DNA from: LMUY01 sp965198565
Lineage (GTDB): Bacteria > Pseudomonadota > Alphaproteobacteria > Acetobacterales > Acetobacteraceae
Assembly: GCA_965198565.1 (NCBI GenBank)
Contig: OZ240665.1
Coordinates: 2,170,001-2,234,000 of the forward strand
Direction: 5' to 3'
Length of the DNA: 64,000 nt
The notes under the pieces are model-generated. The model made no database searches. It had not been told where the DNA came from and saw only the letters and a program-made list of their open reading frames with translations. A program made the position numbers and the translations under genes. Positions 45,587 to 54,949 of this stretch are shown here, one piece after another. Position 1 is the first letter of the stretch. Every line of letters begins with the position of its first letter.

Positions 45587-46453
45587 ATGAACCTGCTCGG
45601 CCTCGCCGACAGGCTCAACCTGCGCCGCTCGGGCAATAGCTGGCGCGGCGCCTGCCCGGTCTGCGGATACGCTGCCGAATCGTTCGCGTTGACGACCAAA
45701 GCCGGCCGAGTACGCGGGTGGTGTGCGAGCTGCGGCGATCGGGAGCGCATCGCGGCAGCCCTGATGGCCATAGAGGGCGGCCAGGCTATCGGACGATCAG
45801 CGAATCCCAAGGCCAAGGCGCCTCTGCCCGACCCAGGCCAGCGCACAGCCGCGGCTGTCTCCATCTGGAACGGCGCGGTTCCCGTCAAGGGCACACCGGC
45901 TCAGCTTTACCTGACGAACCGCGCGCTGCCGAATTTGGCAGCATCGTCCAGCCTGCGATGGCGGCCGGACGTGGCGCATCCATCTGGAGGCGGCGGCCGG
46001 TTCCCCGCGATGATCGGCTTGGTGGTGGACGTTGAAGGCAAGCCGGTCGCCGTTCACCGCACCTTCCTTGAGCGTGATGGCCGCAAGGCGGACCTCACTC
46101 CGGTGAAGGCTAGTAAGGGTCCAGTCGCAGGCGGCGCCATTCGGCTCGACCCGGCCGGCTCGGAGCTGGTCGTGGCGGAGGGCATCGAAAGCGCGGCGAG
46201 CGCTGGCGTTTTGCTCAACCTCCCAGCATGGTCGGCCGTTAGCGCCGGCAACATGGCTGCCACGCTGATCCTGCCGCCAGAGGTGCGCAAGATCACCATC
46301 GCCGCCGATCGGGATGGTCCGGGACAGCGAGCTGCGCGCGACGCCTCGGTAAGGTGGCGAGCGGAGGGTCGTAAGGTGCGGATCGTTGCGCCAGACCGCG
46401 CAGGGTCAGATTTCAACGACCTGCTTGTGGAGCGGGCCCGTGCCGGACGGTGA
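45587..46453 (+). CDS. Toprim-domain primase of an integrated element
   Basis: The protein has 288 residues from the ATG at 45587. A zinc finger CPVCGYAAESF...CASCG is followed by a DUF7146/toprim region: GLVVDVEGKPVAVHRTFLERDGRKA, LVVAEGIESAASAG and IAADRDGPGQRAARDA, where the Glu and Asp-x-Asp residues bind metal. Together with the next gene it corresponds to the split form of P4-type alpha primase-helicase. It primes replication of the element. Confidence 0.8.
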   Translation: MNLLGLADRLNLRRSGNSWRGACPVCGYAAESFALTTKAGRVRGWCASCGDRERIAAALMAIEGGQAIGRSANPKAKAPLPDPGQRTAAAVSIWNGAVPVKGTPAQLYLTNRALPNLAASSSLRWRPDVAHPSGGGGRFPAMIGLVVDVEGKPVAVHRTFLERDGRKADLTPVKASKGPVAGGAIRLDPAGSELVVAEGIESAASAGVLLNLPAWSAVSAGNMAATLILPPEVRKITIAADRDGPGQRAARDASVRWRAEGRKVRIVAPDRAGSDFNDLLVERARAGR

Positions 46454-47811
46454 AGTCGGTTTCTCGACCATCGACGTTCCGGCTGAGTTCAGCGACGAGT
46501 CGCTCACCCTCCGCTTCACGGCTCAGCACGGGGAAACCTTGCGCTACGTGGCAGGCTGGGGCCGCTGGCTTTATTGGACCGGTAGCGTCTGGCGGCAGGA
46601 CGACACCATGCGGGTATTTGACCTTGCTCGCCGCCTCTGCCGTCAGGCCAGCAGCGAATGCAATGCAGACAAGCTCGCCTCCGCCATCGCGAGCGCAAAG
46701 ACAGTGGCAGCCGTGGAGCGCCTTGCCAGGGCAGATCGGCAGCACGCCGCCACCGTCAGCCAGTGGGACACAGATCCGTGGCTGCTCAACACGCCTGGCG
46801 GCACGGTCGATCTAAGGACAGGTCAGCTTCGCGAGCATCGACCCGGAGACTACATCACGAAGATGACTGCTGTCGAACCAGGTGCCGAATCCGATGTGGA
46901 GAGACTTTCTCCACACCGTCACGGCGGGCGACGACGAACTCGTGTCCTACTTACAAAGGATGATTGGCTATTGCCTCACTGGCAGCATCCGCGAGCACGC
47001 GCTGTTTTTTGCCTATGGCACGGGGGGCAACGGTAAGGGAGTACTCATCAACACCATAACCGCCGTCATGGCCGACTATGCTGTCGTGGCGAGCATGGAT
47101 ACCTTCACCGCCAGTCAGAACGATCGTCACACCACAGACCTCGCCATGTTTCGCGGCGCCCGCCTAGTGAGCGCTCAGGAGACCGAGGAAGGTCGGCGCT
47201 GGGCCGAGTCCCGCATAAAGGCCCTAACCGGCGGCGACCCTGTCACCGCGCGGTTTATGCGGCAGGACAACTTTACCTTCGCGCCCTTGTTCAAGCTGCT
47301 CATAGCCGGCAACCACAAGCCTGGCCTTCGCGGCGTCGACGAAGCCATTCGCCGGCGCATGAACCTATTGCCCTTCACCGTAACCATCCCCTCAGCCGAC
47401 CGTGACCCGGAACTGCCCGAGAAGATGAAGGCGGAGTGGCGGGGCATCCTGCGCTGGGCCATTGACGGTTGCTTAAAGTGGCAACGGCAAGGTTTGTCTC
47501 CGCCGGCTGTCGTCGTCGAAGCCACAGCTGAGTACCTCGATGCCGAGGACGCGCTGGCGCTGTGGCTAGCCGAGTGTTGTATCACCGACAATGCTCTGCA
47601 CGAGGAATCTGGACGTCTTTTTTCGTCCTGGCGGCTGTGGGCAGAAGCCGCGGGAGAGTTCGTAGGATCGCAGAAGCGATTTTCCCAAGCGTTGGTGTCT
47701 AAGGGCTTTACGGCAGAAAGGCTTGGAAGCGGTCGCGCTGGGTTCCGCAGGATCGGTGTCAAACCACTATCCGAACCCGAGCAACCTCGGGGAAGTTACG
47801 GGGACGCCTAG
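46440..47811 (+). pseudogene. D5/P4-type replicative helicase, split by a frameshift
   Basis: From a GTG at 46440 the first frame runs to 47036 and carries the D5 N-terminal domain (WDTDPWLLNTPGGTVDLRTG; HRPGDYITKMTAVEPGAE). Near 46890 the reading must move to the frame that ends at 47811, which holds MWRDFLHTVTAGDDELVSYLQRM, Walker A GTGGNGKGVLINT and LIAGNHKPGLRGVDEAIRRRMNLLPF. The two halves join without loss of conserved sequence, so one or two bases were gained or lost, or the read has an error. It unwinds DNA for element replication. Confidence 0.8.
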
Positions 47812-48095
47812 TGTGTCGCGCTTAGCCTAGATGCGGTACGCTCTCCGGATAAAGTTCCTCGATCGCACTCCATCACCGAAGCGCCATCAACGCCCTGTAA
47901 ACACCCTCGAAGGATCTGAAGGGACGTCCGTATATCACCGTCACACGCGCACGCGCGTATACGTCGATAACAGGGGTACTCTTCGGATCCTTCGGCGCCT
48001 GTTGATAGCTGAGACATCAAGGTATTGCTTGCCTGTGATTCTCAGTGGCAGCGGTCGTGACAGAACAATCCCGAACAGCAGGAGGAGCCGCATCG

Positions 48096-48506
48096 ATGGG
48101 CGCATACGAAACACTTTTGGACGAACTCGCAGCCGAAGCGCGCCGGCGGCCCGACCGCCACCTGTTCGGATACAACGATACGAGACCCCGGTCTCAATCC
48201 GCCGCCTCAGAGTCCCGTCGCGTTCGCGTTCGCGCTGCCGCTGCAAACCTTCCGCTTGATCCTGAGCGGTTTACAAAAAGCCTGGCGCAACTCGAGCGGC
48301 TCGTGTCGGGCTTGCCGTCCCCGCGTCCACCGGTGATTGCACTTACCTACGGCGAGCGCGTCGCCGCGGCCCGGATGCTACGCGACGGGGTGATGAGCAA
48401 AGCCATGAACTTGTTTTCAGCGGGCGAAATTACCGGCCAGCAGGTTGCGGAAATCGAGCAATTAGCGAACGCCGGCGTTTCTCACATCGAGCGGGTCTCG
48501 CGCTAA
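48096..48506 (+). CDS. Hypothetical phage-island protein
   Basis: The protein has 136 residues from the ATG at 48096, preceded by AGGAGGAG. Helical, basic in the first half (LAAEARRRPDRHLFGYN) with EITGQQVAEIEQLANAGVSHI at the end, a possible small DNA-binding unit. Its stop shares a base with the next start (TAATG). About 280 bases before it (47812-48095) hold no supported gene. Confidence 0.5.
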   Translation: MGAYETLLDELAAEARRRPDRHLFGYNDTRPRSQSAASESRRVRVRAAAANLPLDPERFTKSLAQLERLVSGLPSPRPPVIALTYGERVAAARMLRDGVMSKAMNLFSAGEITGQQVAEIEQLANAGVSHIERVSR

Positions 48507-49408
48507 TGGCCGACCTCGCCTCGCAACTCGCCCAGGCAGATTTCGCACTTGAGAACGCACTTCGCGCGGGCACCGAAACCGCGCCCATTCGCGAATTGCA
48601 AGCGGCTCTCCAAGCCGAGATTGCCGAGCAACGGAGCGCCACTGCTCGCGCAAGTGCGGCGGTTGCTGCCGCCGCGGCACGTTCCGCTCAGGCTCGTGCG
48701 GGAGAGCGACTCACTACCTTGCTTGATCCACTTCGCCTTATGCCTGATACAATAGGCAGTGACGCGGTGGATTTTGCAGGCGATCTCGCCGCGGCGAGCG
48801 CCACGGTGGAAAGCGCCGAGATAGAGGCAGAGGCTTTTGCGCCTCGGCTGAGTGCCGCGCGGGAAGAGGTCGGAAATCTTGCTGAGCGGATACTCAATCT
48901 CGAGCGTAAGCGCCAGGCGATTGCGACGCGGCGATTGGGCGGCGATTTTCACGTCGAGGATGCCGGCAGCGTGGCGCTACTCGATCTTGACCTCGAGAAC
49001 CTCCGGGCAATCCACAATCGAGCCACGTCGGACCTTGCGGAGATTGAAGACGAATCCCGTAAGCTGGAGGCGGTCGCACTTGAGGCGCGCTCGCATCTGG
49101 TGCAAATCGAAACGACGATCGCGGTCGCGTACGTTGTCGGCCAGGTGCGCAGCCTAAACGCTTTGGCGACAGACGGCGTAGCGCTTCTGACTCGCTTTGT
49201 TGCCGGCGCCGACGCACCGTCGTCCGCGCAAATCTTGGCCCATCTGGTCCCGCTTGCTACCGCTGCGGACGCGCAACTTTTAGCGATAGCGGACCTGCTG
49301 GCTGAGACGTCTAGGCGCGCTGGTCGGATTAGCAAGCCACTTTGGGGTGCCTCCAAACCGCTGCAAGCCCGATTGCGGCAGTTCGCCGCGGCCCGCGGTG
49401 AACTCTAG
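48506..49408 (+). CDS. Coiled-coil hypothetical protein
   Basis: The protein has 300 residues, Ala/Glu-rich and almost fully helical (LQAALQAEIAEQRSATARASAAVAAAAA; SARLSAAREEVGNLAERI), consistent with a long coiled coil. No transmembrane span. It lies between a small protein and an HTH protein in the phage island. It could be a scaffold or tail-length-like protein; no evidence decides. Confidence 0.5.
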   Translation: MADLASQLAQADFALENALRAGTETAPIRELQAALQAEIAEQRSATARASAAVAAAAARSAQARAGERLTTLLDPLRLMPDTIGSDAVDFAGDLAAASATVESAEIEAEAFAPRLSAAREEVGNLAERILNLERKRQAIATRRLGGDFHVEDAGSVALLDLDLENLRAIHNRATSDLAEIEDESRKLEAVALEARSHLVQIETTIAVAYVVGQVRSLNALATDGVALLTRFVAGADAPSSAQILAHLVPLATAADAQLLAIADLLAETSRRAGRISKPLWGASKPLQARLRQFAAARGEL

Positions 49409-49417
49409 CCCATCGTC

Positions 49418-50020
49418 GTGGACGAGCAACGAGGCAAGCTGCGCCGGGAGGTCATTAAGGCCGCGCTGGTGGAGGTCGAACGTGTCGGACCGGCAGCCTT
49501 CAGGGTAGCAAAGATCGCCGCGACGTTCGAAGCATGTGGCGTGAGCCGGGCGACAACCTACCGATGGGTTTCCACGGCAATAAAGACCGGCCGTTTTGGT
49601 GAGCAGGTCGCTCGCAATTATGTGGACCGCACGTCAAAGCGAACAGCTGACAGGCGGCGCGAAGATGCCGCAATGGCTGCCGCACTCCCGGCGCCCGTGA
49701 CCGCAGCCGATATCGCCGAGTACGAACCAGCCGAGATCATGCAGAAAATTCAGCTCGCGATTACAACGGCTCAACAGGTAATTCAATCCGCGCAGAACGA
49801 AGACGGCACAGTCAGGAACGCCAAGCTGCTGCTGGCGGCTTCCAACTCCCTCCGATGCAGTTTGCAGACGGCGCACAACATCAGTGAGTCCATTTGCAAG
49901 TTACAACGCGTTTGGACTTTTCACCGATTGATGGTGAGCGAGATTGCCGAGGAATCACCAGCTTGCGCGGAGCGGGTGATGCGGCATCTCGAGAGATTCG
50001 TGCAAGGTGATGCCATATGA
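49418..50020 (+). CDS. HTH-containing phage protein
   Basis: The protein has 200 residues from a GTG. The N-terminal segment FRVAKIAATFEACGVSRATTYRWVSTAIKTGR is a helix-turn-helix of the resolvase/terminase-small-subunit style. The rest is helical (AEIMQKIQLAITTAQQVIQSA). Relatives in phage islands are of unknown role; a DNA-packaging or regulatory protein is possible. The stop overlaps the next start. Confidence 0.5.
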   Translation: MDEQRGKLRREVIKAALVEVERVGPAAFRVAKIAATFEACGVSRATTYRWVSTAIKTGRFGEQVARNYVDRTSKRTADRRREDAAMAAALPAPVTAADIAEYEPAEIMQKIQLAITTAQQVIQSAQNEDGTVRNAKLLLAASNSLRCSLQTAHNISESICKLQRVWTFHRLMVSEIAEESPACAERVMRHLERFVQGDAI

Positions 50021-50514
50021 ACTTAGTGATGACGCGATGTGATCGCCGGGCTCTAAATTTGACACAGGGGGCATGCCAACGCCTCTGGTCTTCTGCGAAC
50101 GATCCAGCCACCCGGCCGCAGCCGTGGGAAGGTCGAGCTGCTTGCGCGGGATGCGCAGTTGGCGCTGCCCTCAATGGGCAAGTGGTCAATTCGACCTTCG
50201 CGGGACGCGAGGTCTGGCGGCGCGCCTGTTCGCGGTGCTGTCGGGTTGGGGCACGGCTGGTCGGTGCGGAGCTCTGCATTTCCTGTTATAATCGGGATCG
50301 GGAAGCCCAGATGGAGTGCGACCGAAAGGGCAATCGTCCGCACCTCTGCGATAAGCTGCATCGGTTGCGCGTGGTCGTTACTCCCGTCGGCGGCGTGGCT
50401 CGAGCGAAGTCGGCAGACAGGCCGCTCACGGCGGCGGAGCTGCTGGTTTCAATTGCTCGAAATACCGAAGTGCCGCTCCACTTCGGGTGGGCTCCACCGG
50501 CGGCTGCGGCTTGA
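50017..50514 (+). CDS. Cysteine-rich hypothetical phage protein
   Basis: The protein has 165 residues from the ATG overlapping the previous stop. It contains paired cysteines (CAGCAVG; CSRCCRVGARLVGAELCISCYNRDREA) that look like a zinc ribbon, and a basic segment RKGNRPHLCDKLHRLRV. Function unknown. The stop overlaps the TTG of the next gene (TTGA). Confidence 0.5.
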   Translation: MNLVMTRCDRRALNLTQGACQRLWSSANDPATRPQPWEGRAACAGCAVGAALNGQVVNSTFAGREVWRRACSRCCRVGARLVGAELCISCYNRDREAQMECDRKGNRPHLCDKLHRLRVVVTPVGGVARAKSADRPLTAAELLVSIARNTEVPLHFGWAPPAAAA

Positions 50515-50993
50515 GCCTCGATCGCACCGACCACTGTTGCCGCTCGTGCATGGGCCCCATCTTGCGAGAAGGCGACCACTTTGTCTGCGCTGTCTGCGAC
50601 GCGGCTGTCCAAAGTGACGGCCGGGCAGACTTTAAGCCGAGCGCGATCTGCGGCTGCGGCCTTGCGCCGCGAGGACTTGGTCAGGTCGAGGGCCATTTTC
50701 GCTGCGTCGTTAACCCGGCTCGAAGCCCAGCCAACCCGAGCCGGATCGTCATCGGTTTCGCGACTACTCCAATCGAGCCAGTCCCTGCGACTGCCGTTGG
50801 ACGCGCTACGTCGGTGGACCCCGCTACCGACGCGCTGACACCCACTCGTCCCAAATTAGGACAGACCGATGCCGGTAATTCTACAGACCTTCGCCGTCAC
50901 GGTCACGCTGCGCAAGCTGGTGAATCGAACCAACAGCGCTGCGGGCGCGGCGGCAGCAAGCCAGAAGTCGATCGACCTTACGCGCTATATTAG
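50511..50993 (+). CDS. Zinc-ribbon-like hypothetical protein
   Basis: 160 codons from a TTG that overlaps the previous stop. CCRSCMGPI, FVCAVCD, CGCG and GHFRC give two metal-binding pairs. The last ~40 codons overlap the baseplate gene and look like out-of-frame reading, so the native end was probably earlier and has been lost by a frameshift. Confidence 0.4.
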   Translation: MSLDRTDHCCRSCMGPILREGDHFVCAVCDAAVQSDGRADFKPSAICGCGLAPRGLGQVEGHFRCVVNPARSPANPSRIVIGFATTPIEPVPATAVGRATSVDPATDALTPTRPKLGQTDAGNSTDLRRHGHAAQAGESNQQRCGRGGSKPEVDRPYALY

Positions 50994-52398
50994 CGAGAAC
51001 GACAGCATCCGCACCGTAAAGTCGCTGTCCCAGTCTGGGGGCGGCTTCACCATCTCCATCGCTGACCAACTCTCGGCCGAAATCCAGGACACGATCTACG
51101 CCCTGGTCGAGCCTATGGACATGATAGAGATCCGCGCGGCAAGGGAGCCGCAAGCATATGCAGGGCAGAACCTTCCACTGATCATGCGAGGCTACGTCTC
51201 GGCCGTACAGCGGTCCGAATCCATTGGGGGGGACGGCACGCCGCAGCGGCAAGTCGTGGTGCGCGGTATTGACGGCGGCAAGTTCTGGCAAATCCACCAG
51301 GTGCTTTACCAGTTCCTGCAGGCCAGCAGCTCGGATTTCTTGGCGCCCTTCGACATGCTAGCTTCCTTGGGGTTGGACGGCGATCTTGAGCCGGTCGGCG
51401 CTTACATGCAGAAGCTCGTGACCTACATCAACTCGAAGGTGCAAGCGTTGGCGGGGTTCTCCAACCAGGTCATTCCACCGTTCACGCTTCGCTGCACGGT
51501 CACCGAGGGACAGGCCTGGATGCAGGCGGTGGCAGAGAAGCAGGGGTCGTTGTGGACATACGCCGAGCAATTCGCGGACCGGCCTTGGAATGAACTTTTC
51601 CTGATCGACCAGGAGGCCGGCCCGGTGCTGGTGTTCCGGCCGGTGCCCTACCGAGACCTATCGGGCAGTCTGATCATGCCCGGTGCGGCCGATCCTGGCA
51701 CGGTCACTCTTGACCAGGTCGAGGTGCTTTCGCTGGACGTCAATCGGTCCGATGCGCGTGTAGCGAACTATTTTTGGGTTCCGCCAGGCTCTGGTACGCC
51801 AGACACCGGCTCTTTCCTAACCGCGGCGGCTTTGGCAAACGCCAGCGTGCAACAGCTTAAGTACTCCAACAACACCCCGACGCTCTACGGGGAAAAGATC
51901 ATGCAGAACGAGACTCACCTCTACAGCTCGGGCGCGCCGGGTCAAATTCCTACCATGCTGCCCCAAGATCAGCAGCAGTCCGCCAATGGTGACTACTTGG
52001 CATGGAACATCCAGCGCACCGAGCAGCTGCAGGCGATGAACCGAGACAATTCTCTGCTCGAGGAGGGGTCAGCCGCGCTGAACGGGCGCGAAACGCTGGT
52101 GATCGGCACCTATCTGGCCATCACGCGCGGCAAGTTGACCGCAAGCTTCTACATGAACCAGGTGGCTCATACGATCTCGCCCTTTCATAGTTGGACGACG
52201 ACCGTCGGGCTGGAGCGGGGCATGGGCTTCTACGACCGCAACAAAGCCGGCAACATTCCATTCTTTGCAGAGGGCCGACCCGGGCCATACACGCCGTTGC
52301 CGGCGGCGCCAACGCCTTCCCTGCTCGCGCCGCCGGCAAGCAACTCGCCCGTCGTCACTGACGCTCCGGCGAGCGCGACCGGGACGGCGCTGGCATGA
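50869..52398 (+). CDS. Phage baseplate hub protein (gpD/gp27-like)
   Basis: The protein has 509 residues. It starts with beta-rich hub sequences (YISENDSIRTVKSLSQSGGGFTISIADQ), then EAGPVLVFRPVPYRD and a long C-terminal domain with ETLVIGTYLAITRGKLTASFYMNQV. The order hub then spike, with a four-base overlap, is that of contractile-tail phages and P2-type particles. The hub receives the tail tube and carries the spike. Confidence 0.7.
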   Translation: MPVILQTFAVTVTLRKLVNRTNSAAGAAAASQKSIDLTRYISENDSIRTVKSLSQSGGGFTISIADQLSAEIQDTIYALVEPMDMIEIRAAREPQAYAGQNLPLIMRGYVSAVQRSESIGGDGTPQRQVVVRGIDGGKFWQIHQVLYQFLQASSSDFLAPFDMLASLGLDGDLEPVGAYMQKLVTYINSKVQALAGFSNQVIPPFTLRCTVTEGQAWMQAVAEKQGSLWTYAEQFADRPWNELFLIDQEAGPVLVFRPVPYRDLSGSLIMPGAADPGTVTLDQVEVLSLDVNRSDARVANYFWVPPGSGTPDTGSFLTAAALANASVQQLKYSNNTPTLYGEKIMQNETHLYSSGAPGQIPTMLPQDQQQSANGDYLAWNIQRTEQLQAMNRDNSLLEEGSAALNGRETLVIGTYLAITRGKLTASFYMNQVAHTISPFHSWTTTVGLERGMGFYDRNKAGNIPFFAEGRPGPYTPLPAAPTPSLLAPPASNSPVVTDAPASATGTALA

Positions 52399-53105
52399 TC
52401 CGGTGGGGGAAAGTCGTCCGGGTCAATCCAACCCGGCGCACCGTCGATCTGGTTGACCTGGAGACGAACGAACCGATCCGGGAAGCGACCGTAGCCGGGT
52501 CGGCAAGCTCGGTCTCCGGATCATGGAACGTGCCGGACATGCCGCTGCCGGCCAGCCAAGCCCAGGCTGGCCAGCTGTCGTCGACCGGGCGCAGCATGGT
52601 AGCGGTTGTGGCACGTTACGGGGCTCGAGCAACGGTGCTCGGGTTCGTGCCCGACTACACCAACTTCGTGGCCTTCACCGATGCGGACCGTGCCGTGGAC
52701 GTGCATCCGTCCGGCGTCGTGCATTCGGTTGACGCCACGGGAAACATCCAGATCAGCCATCCTGGCGGGACTACGGTCCGCATCGGCACGACGGCGGTCG
52801 AAAACTTGGCCGACGTCGCCGTCAACGGCAACTTTCCGCTCCCGACGCAAGCCAAGCCGACGATCACCGTCGCGACCGGCGCGCTCACCCTAACCGTTGA
52901 TCCGACCGGGAACATCACGGTGTCCACGCCTGGCAACGTTGCCGTGTCGGCCCAGAACGCGACGGTCAGCGCCAGCGCCACGGCCACCATCATGGGCGCC
53001 AGCGTGGTGCTGGGCGCCGGCGGCAAACGCGTGGTGGTCGATGGCGACCCGGTGAGCACTGGCGGTCACGTCGAGGCCACGCAAACTCGGGTGACCGCGG
53101 GGTAG
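52395..53105 (+). CDS. Phage baseplate spike protein (gpV/Mu gp45-like)
   Basis: The protein has 236 residues. An OB-fold N-terminus (RWGKVVRVNPTRRTVDLVDLETNEPI) is followed by a repetitive beta-helix-type tail (VENLADVAVNGN; NITVSTPGNVAVSAQNATVSASATATIMGASV) as in the spikes that pierce the outer membrane. A VDGDPVSTGGHVEAT segment near the end is typical of gpV/gp45. It starts in the hub stop codon. Confidence 0.8.
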   Translation: MIRWGKVVRVNPTRRTVDLVDLETNEPIREATVAGSASSVSGSWNVPDMPLPASQAQAGQLSSTGRSMVAVVARYGARATVLGFVPDYTNFVAFTDADRAVDVHPSGVVHSVDATGNIQISHPGGTTVRIGTTAVENLADVAVNGNFPLPTQAKPTITVATGALTLTVDPTGNITVSTPGNVAVSAQNATVSASATATIMGASVVLGAGGKRVVVDGDPVSTGGHVEATQTRVTAG

Positions 53106-53108
53106 AAG

Positions 53109-53492
53109 ATGCCGATGTTTGGCCAAGACGAAGATGGAATTCGGGCGCAGTTCAGCCCGGCACGAATCCGCCGGTTTGCGAAGAGGGCCAGCGGGAGGCA
53201 GCCGAACGATTCCGCAAACCGCGCCGAAGCGGCCTTAGATCACATCAATCACGTTTCGTCGCCGCTCGAGAAGCTTGGAGCAAAGATTGAGTATTTCGAC
53301 GTCAGGGATCGCCTCGCCACCGACATCAAGCGCGGCGACGTGGGCATGGAGCCAGCAGCTCTCGTCGAACACATTCGGCGCAACGCCGCGGTCGATTTCA
53401 ACACGGCCGCAATTTGGGCGGAGCGGTTTCGGGCCGACACTGCCCGCCACCTCACGGCCAAGCTTTCAAAAGAAACTGGAGGATCAGAATGA
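53109..53492 (+). CDS. Hypothetical phage tail-region protein
   Basis: The protein has 127 residues, helical (DHINHVSSPLEKLGAKIEYFDVRD). It starts four bases after the spike stop and overlaps the next gene by four bases. No family recognised. Confidence 0.5.
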   Translation: MPMFGQDEDGIRAQFSPARIRRFAKRASGRQPNDSANRAEAALDHINHVSSPLEKLGAKIEYFDVRDRLATDIKRGDVGMEPAALVEHIRRNAAVDFNTAAIWAERFRADTARHLTAKLSKETGGSE

Positions 53493-54346
53493 CGACCTTC
53501 AACATCCACGTAGACCTGAGCAACCTGATGCCGGAAGGCGTGCCGATCACGGCCGAGACCTTTCCGACGCTGTCGCTTGCCGTCCGACAGATCGCCGAAG
53601 CAGCGCACGCACAATGGGTAAGATACGCTTCTGGCTCGCCCATGCCGGACGGCCGGGTCATCATGTCGCGCAGCGGGGAGTATCAGCGGTCTATCTTGCT
53701 GCACCAAACCGGGCCGTTCTCGGCCGAGGTGTCGTCCACGCTGCCGTATGCCAAGATCATCGAGGAGGGCGCCCCGCAGCGTGACCTCAAGAAGATGCTC
53801 CGCACCAGCTTCAAGGTTCGCGTCACCAAGAAGGGCAAGCGCTACCTGATCGTCCCGTTCCGGTGGAACAACCCGAACAGCCTGCTTGGCCACAACATGC
53901 CCGAGCCGGTCTACGACTGGTGGCAGCAACCTGGTCGGCAGCGTTCAATCATCACCAGCACGTTTCGCCGAGCGTCCGGCACCGGCGCCTATCATGCCAA
54001 GTCCCGCACGCTCTACCACGTCCCGGGCCGCAGCTACTCGTGGGGAGCGCGGCTGGGCAGCGGCGATCTCAAGGAATTGGACGTCACGGGCAAGCGGGCG
54101 CGGCACATGATGGGCATGGTGGCGTTCCGTGATCCCACGGTCTCAAGTGGCTCAAAGTCGGGCAAATACCTGACGTTCAGAGTGATGTCCGAAGACAGCA
54201 AGCCCAGCTCGTGGCTGCAGCCCGCGCAGGAGGGTCGCTGGCCGGCCCGCACGGTCGCGCAGACGCTGCAGCCGATTGCTGAGAAGGCTTTTCAGGCGGC
54301 CATGCAGCGCGACATTGAGGCGCTGTTGGGCGGCAATAAGCCGTAG
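53489..54346 (+). CDS. Phage structural protein, tail-completion-like
   Basis: The protein has 285 residues from the ATG at 53489. It has an N-terminal helix-rich part (SLAVRQIAEAAHAQWVRYASG), then SRSGEYQRSILLHQTGPFSAEV and YAKIIEEGAPQRDLKKML, a pattern shared by minor tail or tail-terminator proteins of HK97-gp10 type. It follows the spike cluster. Function inferred from pattern and place. Confidence 0.55.
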   Translation: MTTFNIHVDLSNLMPEGVPITAETFPTLSLAVRQIAEAAHAQWVRYASGSPMPDGRVIMSRSGEYQRSILLHQTGPFSAEVSSTLPYAKIIEEGAPQRDLKKMLRTSFKVRVTKKGKRYLIVPFRWNNPNSLLGHNMPEPVYDWWQQPGRQRSIITSTFRRASGTGAYHAKSRTLYHVPGRSYSWGARLGSGDLKELDVTGKRARHMMGMVAFRDPTVSSGSKSGKYLTFRVMSEDSKPSSWLQPAQEGRWPARTVAQTLQPIAEKAFQAAMQRDIEALLGGNKP

Positions 54347-54375
54347 AACAGGGACGTGGCACTGGCGGGGCTACC

Positions 54376-54513
54376 GTGCTCTCAAAGGTTCGTTCTTTTG
54401 ACGTGAGGCAGGAAATCGACCAGATTAAGATGGTCCCCTTCTCCCTCATCGGGTTTTCCGCCATCCCCTCTAGCAATGGAGGGGGAGCTGAGAAGGGGGC
54501 GCCGCAGTGCTGA
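54376..54513 (+). CDS. Small ORF of the phage cluster
   Basis: 45 codons from a GTG (VLSKVRSFDVRQEIDQIKMV, then PFSLIGFSAIPSSNGGG). The first 30 residues read like a real protein. No ribosome-binding site stands out. It may be a truncated tail gene upstream of the IS3 insertion. Confidence 0.3.
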   Translation: MLSKVRSFDVRQEIDQIKMVPFSLIGFSAIPSSNGGGAEKGAPQC

Positions 54514-54658
54514 ACCGCCTTGAAAATCGTCAGAAAGGCGTCTACTGCCGGGAGGCCGCGAGTGGATACCGATCGAGGGCTTGACCCTCGGCGATGTGAG
54601 CTGCTGCCGGTTTCGTGGACACCGAGATTAGGGTGTTTCACGAGATTGGAGGGTGGAG

Positions 54659-54949
54659 ATGGGACGGCGACAGTTCAGCCGGGAGTTCAAGCTGGAGGCG
54701 GTCCGGCTGGTCAAGGAGCGTGGTGTTTCGGTGGTACAAGCCAGCCGGGATATGGATGTGGGCGAGAACATCCTGCGGCGTTGGATCAAGGAACTCACCG
54801 CGGATCCTGGGCAGGCCTTTCCAGGTCAGGGCCAGGTCAAGCCGGAGCAGCAGGAGATCGATCGGCTACGGCGTGAGGTCGCCAAGCTCAAGGCTGAGCG
54901 CGACATCTTAAAAAAAGCCGCGGCCTACTTCGCGAGGGAGTCGATATGA
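54659..54949 (+). CDS. IS3 transposase OrfA
   Basis: The protein has 96 residues. The helix-turn-helix (REFKLEAVRLVKERGVSVVQASRDM) is followed by a leucine-zipper segment (EIDRLRREVAKLKAERDIL). A slippery run of seven A and G at 54910-54917 can shift a fraction of ribosomes into orfB to make the OrfAB transposase. It overlaps orfB by four bases. Confidence 0.92.
   Translation: MGRRQFSREFKLEAVRLVKERGVSVVQASRDMDVGENILRRWIKELTADPGQAFPGQGQVKPEQQEIDRLRREVAKLKAERDILKKAAAYFARESI

Noticed and set aside
47812..48095. Overlapping ORFs before the 48096 gene
   Set aside because: Both strands give Arg-rich frames with no pattern; none has a ribosome-binding site, while the ATG at 48096 does.
54432..54500. 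Inverted CCCCTTCTC/GAGAAGGGG as an IS end or terminator
   Set aside because: The arms are short and far apart, and the stretch is probably coding in a small phage ORF.
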